A DNA stretch of 22,605 bases from a virus, in the IMG/VR virus record IMGVR_UViG_3300009161_000256, positions 1 to 22,605 of that record. One strand, written 5' to 3'. A program made the translations under genes and the position numbers. Below are positions 20,787 to 22,605 of the stretch, piece by piece. The notes under the pieces are model-generated. The model ran no database searches, was not told the DNA's origin, and was given only the letters and a program-made list of their open reading frames with translations. The stretch's first letter is position 1; the number at the start of each line of letters is the position of its first letter.

Positions 20787-22605
20787 ATGAGACTACTGAA
20801 CAGAATCACAATAGCCGCCTTACTTCTCGCTGCGGTGCCACTTATCGGGCAAGCCCCGGCCCCAATCACACCCATGCAGATCATAGACACGAGCACAGGT
20901 GTCGGATTGCCGTGTGTGAATTGCTATCTCGATACTTACGCAGCCGGGACCACAACTCGCGTTGCGACTTACACAAGCTCCACTCTCGCAACCCCGAACA
21001 CTAATCCGATTCGGACCAACGCCGGGGGCTACCCGGTGGCGAGTTCCGCAATCGTCGGGGTCTGGGTAGGCGTGACCTGTTACAAGTTCACTCTGCGAAA
21101 TGAGGCAGGGTCTACGGTGTGGACGCAGGACAATATCTGTGATCAGGCACAGGCTCTTCGGTTACTATTGTCTGGCAGCACTGGCGCAGCGCAGATCGGG
21201 TTCCAGCCGACTGGCGGAACTGTGCCGCTGACAGTAGCGGGAGCGCTGAACAGCGGATTCTTGTACAGTTCCGGGTATTCGACTCTCGCTCTCGGGTGCG
21301 CCGCTGCCGCATCGAACAACAAGACGCTGGCCATCGTCGCTACTATTGCTAACTCGCCCACACAATCGCTAAATTGTAATATTTGGTTTCCGTCCGGTAT
21401 CAGTGCGATGATCCAGCCTGCCAGCGGGGCGGTTGTTACGCTCACTGGGGCTGTGACGGCGGCTGCGGTTAAGATTTTTGACTATTCAGCAGGTGGGACG
21501 GTCAATCTGGCATCGGCCAAGGTGGCTGCTCATCTCCCGGAGTGGTACGGCCTAACGCTCGGCTCCGGGTCCGATTCGGTGACAGCCATCAACAGGGCGG
21601 CTACGGCGGCTGGAGTCGGGAAAACTATTTACCTGACGGGCGGCTCAGACTGCTATTACGTCAGCACGTCAATTCTCCCGCTTTCCTACCAGTCTTTCGT
21701 AGGGGTCGGATCTAGCTACAGCACGAGCACAGCAGGGGCGTGCGTTAAGCCGTTTGGCGGAATGACAGGAGACTTGTTTGCGCCTAATGGAATTGGCGGC
21801 GTGCAGGTGCGAGATATCAAGTTCGACGGCAATGGAACGGCAAGAGATTGTGTTCACCTGACTGGGGTATCTGGAAACAATACGCATTCCATTATTGGCC
21901 CGCTGATCGCACAGAACTGCACGCGCAGTCAAATTCACGTTGCTGGTTCCTACGGCATAGACATTAGGCGTGTGCTGGCGACAGGTACAGGTGTTTTCAC
22001 GTATAGCTACGGCATTCTGATCGACGGTGTGTTTAACAACACGATCACTATCGACGGAGGTGAGCAGAATTTCAGTTCAGAAGCAGCCGTCTATATAGCA
22101 AATACCGGGGGCGGCTCCGATACCATCACAATTCGCAATGTTATACAGCAAGCCAACGGTAAGCACGGGGTATGGGTTGCAGCTCCAACAACGGGTCTGG
22201 TGGTTGATAATAACCACTTTGAGAGAAATGGAAATGCCGCCAATGGTTACGATGTCTACATTCCATTTGTCGGCGGGTACGACACCCCATCACGAAACAT
22301 TAGCATCACAAACAACGATTTTAACGATAATAGTGCGACCGCATTTCACAATCAAGCAATGTTCATCTCTTCAACGGCGGGCCTGTTTATCCACGGTAAC
22401 AAGCCCGGAAGCAGCGTCTCGACAGATGGGACAGCTATTCGTGCTGCTGTGTATTTGGGACAGGGGGTGTCCGGTATTGACCCTTGGCCGATTGGAGATA
22501 ACGGAGGCATGAGCCTTTTTAATCAAGCCGGAAACGTACTTAATCCTTGGGTGACTGCGCCGTTTTCGGAGCAGCTTTTCAAGTACACATCTGAACTAGA
22601 TAACG
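20787..22605 (+). CDS. Tailspike with signal peptide and beta-helix (3' end missing)
   Basis: The frame is open from ATG 20787 to the window end, giving 606 visible residues. AGGAATAGACACC precedes the start. Residues 1-22 form a signal peptide (MRLLNRITIAALLLAAVPLI, then GQ) ahead of APAP. Residues 25-115 match the head- or tail-binding domain common to podovirus tailspikes: LPCVNCYLDTYAAGTTTRVA, then TPNTNPIRTNAGGYPV, the TYTxSTxxTxNxNPIxxxxxG theme. From about residue 249 (HLPEWYGLTLGSGSDSVTAI) a pectate-lyase-type right-handed beta-helix begins, with repeated short strands such as IDIRRVLATGTG, ITIDGGEQNFSS, ITIRNVIQQANG, LVVDNNHFERNG and ISITNNDFND. Such spikes bind and usually cut host polysaccharide. 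Catalytic residues cannot be assigned by eye. The mature part has at least ten cysteines. Confidence 0.82.
   Translation, partial: MRLLNRITIAALLLAAVPLIGQAPAPITPMQIIDTSTGVGLPCVNCYLDTYAAGTTTRVATYTSSTLATPNTNPIRTNAGGYPVASSAIVGVWVGVTCYKFTLRNEAGSTVWTQDNICDQAQALRLLLSGSTGAAQIGFQPTGGTVPLTVAGALNSGFLYSSGYSTLALGCAAAASNNKTLAIVATIANSPTQSLNCNIWFPSGISAMIQPASGAVVTLTGAVTAAAVKIFDYSAGGTVNLASAKVAAHLPEWYGLTLGSGSDSVTAINRAATAAGVGKTIYLTGGSDCYYVSTSILPLSYQSFVGVGSSYSTSTAGACVKPFGGMTGDLFAPNGIGGVQVRDIKFDGNGTARDCVHLTGVSGNNTHSIIGPLIAQNCTRSQIHVAGSYGIDIRRVLATGTGVFTYSYGILIDGVFNNTITIDGGEQNFSSEAAVYIANTGGGSDTITIRNVIQQANGKHGVWVAAPTTGLVVDNNHFERNGNAANGYDVYIPFVGGYDTPSRNISITNNDFNDNSATAFHNQAMFISSTAGLFIHGNKPGSSVSTDGTAIRAAVYLGQGVSGIDPWPIGDNGGMSLFNQAGNVLNPWVTAPFSEQLFKYTSELDN

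Noticed and set aside
1-22605. tRNA, rRNA, CRISPR arrays, insertion sequences, att sites
   Set aside because: No cloverleaf-like sequence, regular repeat-spacer array, transposase frame or long direct repeat was seen on reading both strands.

Overview
The window is the late structural module of a short-tailed (podovirus-like), P22-type tailed phage or prophage. It runs left to right on the + strand from the portal gene, cut at the 5' edge, to a tailspike gene, cut at the 3' edge. The order portal, scaffold, coat, gp4-like adaptors, gp10-like hub, fibre, ejection proteins, tailspike is the P22 arrangement, although sequence similarity to P22 itself is low. No integrase, replication, lysis-cassette or tRNA genes are in view, so lifestyle cannot be decided. 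The host is not identifiable with certainty. Five products carry short Sec leaders, three of them ending in Ala|Gln, a style common in Acidobacteriota, so an acidobacterial host is a guess only.

Layout. 1-6.4 kb: head module (portal, scaffold, P22-gp5-like coat, an exported decoration-like protein, a 65-aa protein, and a coiled-coil protein with a 13-Asp tract). 6.4-11 kb: neck and tail (two tandem gp4-like adaptors, a small coiled-coil/membrane protein, a gp10-like hub, a fibre). 11-12.5 kb: a small beta-rich protein, a GNAT acetyltransferase, and an antisense HNH homing endonuclease, the only reverse-strand gene. 12.5-18.9 kb: ejection/internal virion proteins, closed by a HExxH metallopeptidase. 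18.9-22.6 kb: four genes in a row with signal peptides, two of which look like receptor-binding fibres or spikes. Genes are tightly packed with TGATG, TAATG and ATGA overlaps, suggesting one polycistronic, translationally coupled late transcript.

The most striking signal is not a gene. A 13-bp dyad, TGTAGCNGCTACA with variants at positions 5 and 9 (class TGTABCNGVTACA), occurs 19 times from 1.0 to 20.8 kb, where about 0.01 would be expected by chance. Five copies lie in gene junctions, four of them 1-3 nt after a stop codon. Fourteen lie inside genes, in all three reading frames. It looks like a dispersed binding site comparable in layout to the stoperators of L5-type mycobacteriophages, but the sequence is not one I recognise.

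Other notable points: a perfect 12-bp inverted repeat that would bury the coat gene's Shine-Dalgarno and start codon; virion-type proteins with Sec signal peptides; and a probable -1 frameshift (programmed, mutational or sequencing error) at the start of the first ejection-protein gene, next to the HNH insertion.
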